Shown: positions 60,880-64,000 of the stretch, piece after piece
Numbering within the stretch: the first letter of the stretch is position 1
Layout of the letters: each line of letters opens with the position of its first letter
NCBI GenBank assembly: GCA_018697195.1
Contig: CM031869.1
Coordinates: 15,608,653 to 15,672,652, forward strand
Source of the DNA: Certhia americana
Lineage: Eukaryota > Chordata > Aves > Passeriformes > Certhiidae
Length of the DNA: 64,000 nt
Direction: 5' to 3'
Notes under the pieces: generated by a model
Told to the model about the DNA's origin: nothing
Database searches by the model: none
What the model saw: only the letters and a program-made list of their open reading frames with translations
Made by a program: the position numbers and the translations under genes

Positions 60880-61010
60880 ATTTGATTTAGGGTCACTGTG
60901 ATTTCTTTTTACAAATAATTTTCATTGAGAAGTATTTCTTTAATTAGGATCGACAGATCCTAATAGCAACGCTATTGTGTGCGCCGCTCATCATTCCCAT
61001 CTTCCTAAAT
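60880..61010. promoter_or_regulatory. AT-rich block with 9-bp inverted repeat, candidate enhancer
   Basis: Arms attaggatc (60943-60951) and gatcctaat (60956-60964) are perfectly complementary around a 4-nt loop. Homeodomain cores and retained CpGs (atcgac, aacgct, gtgcgccgctc) follow. Candidate regulatory element. Confidence 0.35.
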
Positions 61011-61539
61011 GACTTTCATATGTTGTGTGCTGGTTTCTTGTTTGCTGCACACGATGGGGCTTGTTCACGGGGTAACCAATGCCTCACAACAGTGGACGAG
61101 CCATGCTGAACTCCCCTCTCCAAAGGCACACTCCGAAGAGGATTCAGATGGAAAGCAAAGGGAGCTCTCACAATCCTGTTTCTGTTCAGGGGCTGGTCTG
61201 AGCCTTCAGCCAGCCTCAGACATCTCCCCATGGCTGTAAAAGCCATCTGAGTGCTCTGCAGCTGAGAGACAGCAACAGCAACTTGCCTTTGAATGCTTCA
61301 GTGCTCCAACTCCCATCACGGCACAGGAAATTCTCTGAACCAGAATTTGCTCCCTTTTTCACGCTGGGGGCACTGGACAAGAACAGGACCAAAGGAAATA
61401 CCTGACACAACCTGGAAAAAAGCCTAAGTTCGGTCACCTCTCAACCCAGCAGGTCACCTAACTCAGCCTGGGTAGATCTGGGAAGGAGAATTCGGACAGG
61501 GGATGAGAAAAGAATGCCTCGGTGACTCAAATGAATCTG

Positions 61540-61760
61540 CTTGGCAATATCCTTCGTGTGTGACAGCCTTTTCTTTGACTTGCACAATAACAATTGCAGC
61601 CCAGCCACTTCAGTTACTAATCTTATCTGTTGTTTGAATGGCTCTTAGCTTCCCTCCTGTTGATTATAAATGTTTGTACAAGTTCTTGGAGTTGTTGTTT
61701 CATAGCTGAATAACAGTCTAGTGCTCCAAACTTCGAGATGCTCGCAGTAATGATCAGATA
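61540..61760. promoter_or_regulatory. Candidate neural enhancer with paired SOX sites
   Basis: Two directly repeated ACAAT cores at 61584-61588 and 61590-61594, ending in caattg, then a GATA-type TTATCT at 61623-61628, ttgattataaatg and ctgaataacag. Unique sequence of the kind seen in conserved enhancers. Conservation not tested. Confidence 0.4.
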
Positions 61761-63644
61761 TGTTCTTAAAAGCCCACTGAATTGGATTTCAAAACAAAAG
61801 GTCCATTGATCTTAAGCCTGAAATCCCAGCCACAACTCTGAAAACCTTTTTCCTTGTCTTTCTGAGGAACAGAAACTGATGTGAAAAATGAATACAACAG
61901 TCAAAGAAAGGAGGATTATCTTATGAGAGGAAGCTACCTCAATTTGATCTCATTTAGGCTATCAGAACAGGGCTGAAGGGAGTATAATTGCTGCTGAGAG
62001 ATACGTGGAAGGGGAGAAACTGTTAGAAAATCCTGTGAAATCTCCAAACTGAGAGTTGCGGGGCTGGAGATAAAAAGATTTCTGATTTTCAGAGCAAAGA
62101 GGTCTGGGATGAGTTTCAGCAGAAGCCACAGAGGCAGCGCAGTGTGCAGCCTGATAACCATATGGGAGACACTTGATAGGACTGCAAAAGACAGGATAGG
62201 CAGCATGTGGCCAGGAGTTCTCTGCAGGATCCCAATCCAGTCTTTGGCCTGTACAAGACCAAACCTGGACAACGTAGGAAGAGACACCCCTGGCTCCTGC
62301 ACTTACCCATCACCCTGGTCCACCCTATTTTGCACCTTGCCTCCTTCAGCAGCCATCCCAAGCTTGCCTTGGCCACATGCTCTTATTTCAGCACTGGGCA
62401 GACCAATCTAAGTTCCTGTGGGCCCCCAAGGTGAGCAGCTGTGGTGGAGATCCCAATGAAAAGATTAAGTTTTGGGAAGAAAAACACTTCTTTTCCTTTG
62501 TTCTGGTTACTTCAATAAGCAAACGCCTTATTCAAGCCAAAATCAGGCACAAAATCAGAGCATTAGATAGTGGCTGTGACTTCCAACCCTGAATGGTGCT
62601 GGGCAAGCACAATCCCACAAAACATCATCCCAGCAAAGCACCGACACTGGCAGGTTCTTCCAGGCATTGCTGCTATCCATGTGGAGCACATCCACTCCCA
62701 AAACAGCACTGGGCCATGCTGGGGACGAAAAATAACCTCTGCTGCTGGCCAGCATCCTCAGCACCAGCAATTTTCACTGCAACCCAGTCAGAGATGGACC
62801 AGCCATATGCCTCCAAGGCACAAACACAATTCCTTATGCATTTCCCAGTTCTACCACATGGAAAAAGCGGTGGTTCATCCACCAGGATACCTGGTGGTGA
62901 CAGCAACAGGCCGCACGGACCGGCCTCGGTTAGGTTGTTTAATGTCAATTGACTTGAGGATAAAAAGAGAGAGGGGTTGCCAAAGCAGCAGCCTGCAGCC
63001 TGCCTGCCATAGGGGCAGCGTGGTGATTGCAACCCGAACACGGAGTTCCCACGCCGAGAAACACCCAGGACAGTTCAGGCAGGCTGAAAATCAAACACAG
63101 CATCCACGGAGAGCACCAGCACTCAGGGCTTTCCTGCAGCCGACAGCCGGCAAGCTGCAGCTCAGCCAGCACTGAAATATTGTTTCTGTAGTAAAAGGAA
63201 ACTGTTTCTCTCTGTGTTGTTTTTATTACCCGTGGAGTCGCCATTACCACGGCTGAAATCACAGCCACAGGGCAGGCTGCGGGTTCCTCCTGCCTCCTGT
63301 GCTACCTGAGCATCCTCTAACACAACAAGGTGTCACAGCAGTTCGCTCCCTGTCTCCTCGGGAAAGCCACGTGTGTGCCCAGCACATTCCACAGGCCACC
63401 GCAAAATTCACCTCATAGCACCACTCCTCGTGCAACACTTGCACGGGTTTTGGGATGCTGGAGGAACATCCATGTCTTCCACAGAAGTCAGCAGTCCTGG
63501 AAACGGCCAGCAGGGAAGCGACTTCTACCCAGAGCAATCCTGCCAGCTTGCTTCCTGACCTGCAGCATCAGGAGAAAACATCCTTTTCTTGCGCTGGAGC
63601 TGGCTTCAAATTGAGGGTTTGGAAACTAGAAGCTAAAGCATCTC
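61761..63644. other. Intergenic sequence, nothing recognised
   Basis: 62900-63260 has retained CpGs and may be regulatory. No exon seen. Confidence 0.55.
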
Positions 63645-63720
63645 CTCCAAAACCCACCCCCAAACCTCCAAAATCCACCTCCAAGCCTCCAAAATCCCAC
63701 CTCCAAGCCCCACCTCCAAC
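63645..63720. repeat. Short tandem repeat, cctccaaaatccac-type unit
   Basis: About five imperfect 14-16 bp units. It generates a false Pro/Lys-rich frame (KPPKS repeats). Confidence 0.85.
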
Positions 63721-64000
63721 TCCCCGCTGCGGGGGGACGCCCGATCCCTCCGCTCCCCATCCCCGCCGCACTCCGAGCCTCCAAGCCCCGCGACACGCCA
63801 TAGGCCTATTAATTCACTTCATTCCAATCCCGAATAAACACATATCCCACGACTAGGCATCGCCGGGCATTCCCACCCGGCGGAGGCCCGCCCCCGAGCC
63901 TTCTTCCGTACGGTTCCCCTGCGGGGGAGCACGAACCCCGGCGGGCAGCCTCTCCCCGGCGGCCGCCAGCTTCCCCGGGGTGCGGGCGCGCGGCTGCCGC
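63721..64000. promoter_or_regulatory. Start of a CpG island at the right window edge
   Basis: CpG density jumps at about 63720 and stays high to the end (ctgcggggggacgcccgatc, gcgggcgcgcggctgccgc). It probably marks the next promoter. By human gene order this would be PURA, but no coding sequence is visible to confirm it. Confidence 0.6.

Noticed and set aside
63455..63856. Pro/Lys-rich 133-codon frame
   Set aside because: Its KPPKS pattern is the translation of the tandem repeat at 63645-63720.
1..64000. tRNA, rRNA or other structured RNA genes
   Set aside because: No cloverleaf A/B box pair or rRNA core was recognised by reading. A covariance-model scan would be needed to be sure.

Overview
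This is vertebrate nuclear DNA, most likely from a bird and probably a songbird. The evidence is scattered CR1 LINE tails (mostly 3' ends closing on the typical 'gattctatg'-type motif or its complement), two copies of one solo-LTR family that I recognise as common in passerines, large gene-poor spacing, and one assembly gap placed exactly in a very GC-rich first exon. There is no operon structure or compact coding, and almost all open frames here are chance or repeat-driven.

The only gene I can support is neuregulin 2 (NRG2), on the minus strand. Its large first coding exon lies at 46181-46653 and runs into a 400-N gap (46654-47053) that hides the start of the protein and probably the transcription start. 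The exon ends at a clean GT donor at 46180-46179. A CpG island (about 45430-47560) surrounds the exon and carries two pentanucleotide microsatellites and a G-rich block just inside the intron.

From 46180 leftward to base 1 the window is best read as NRG2 intron 1, because I find no downstream NRG2 exon (Ig, EGF-like or transmembrane). The intron contains several CR1 fragments, one solo LTR, some minisatellites, intronic CpG-rich patches (3715-4110, 40430-40930, 32119-32235, 29870-30160), and AT-rich motif clusters that could be enhancers.

From 47560 rightward the window is upstream intergenic DNA with CR1 pieces, a second solo LTR, (TC)n and (CA)n microsatellites, and a candidate regulatory block near 60880-61760. 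The last 280 bases become strongly CpG-rich, suggesting that another promoter begins at the right edge. In human the next gene upstream of NRG2 is PURA, but no PURA coding sequence is visible here.

I found no new gene system. The points most worth checking are regulatory: the hidden NRG2 N-terminus, the intronic CpG patches as alternative promoters, the G-run/pentamer architecture next to the donor, and the putative enhancers.
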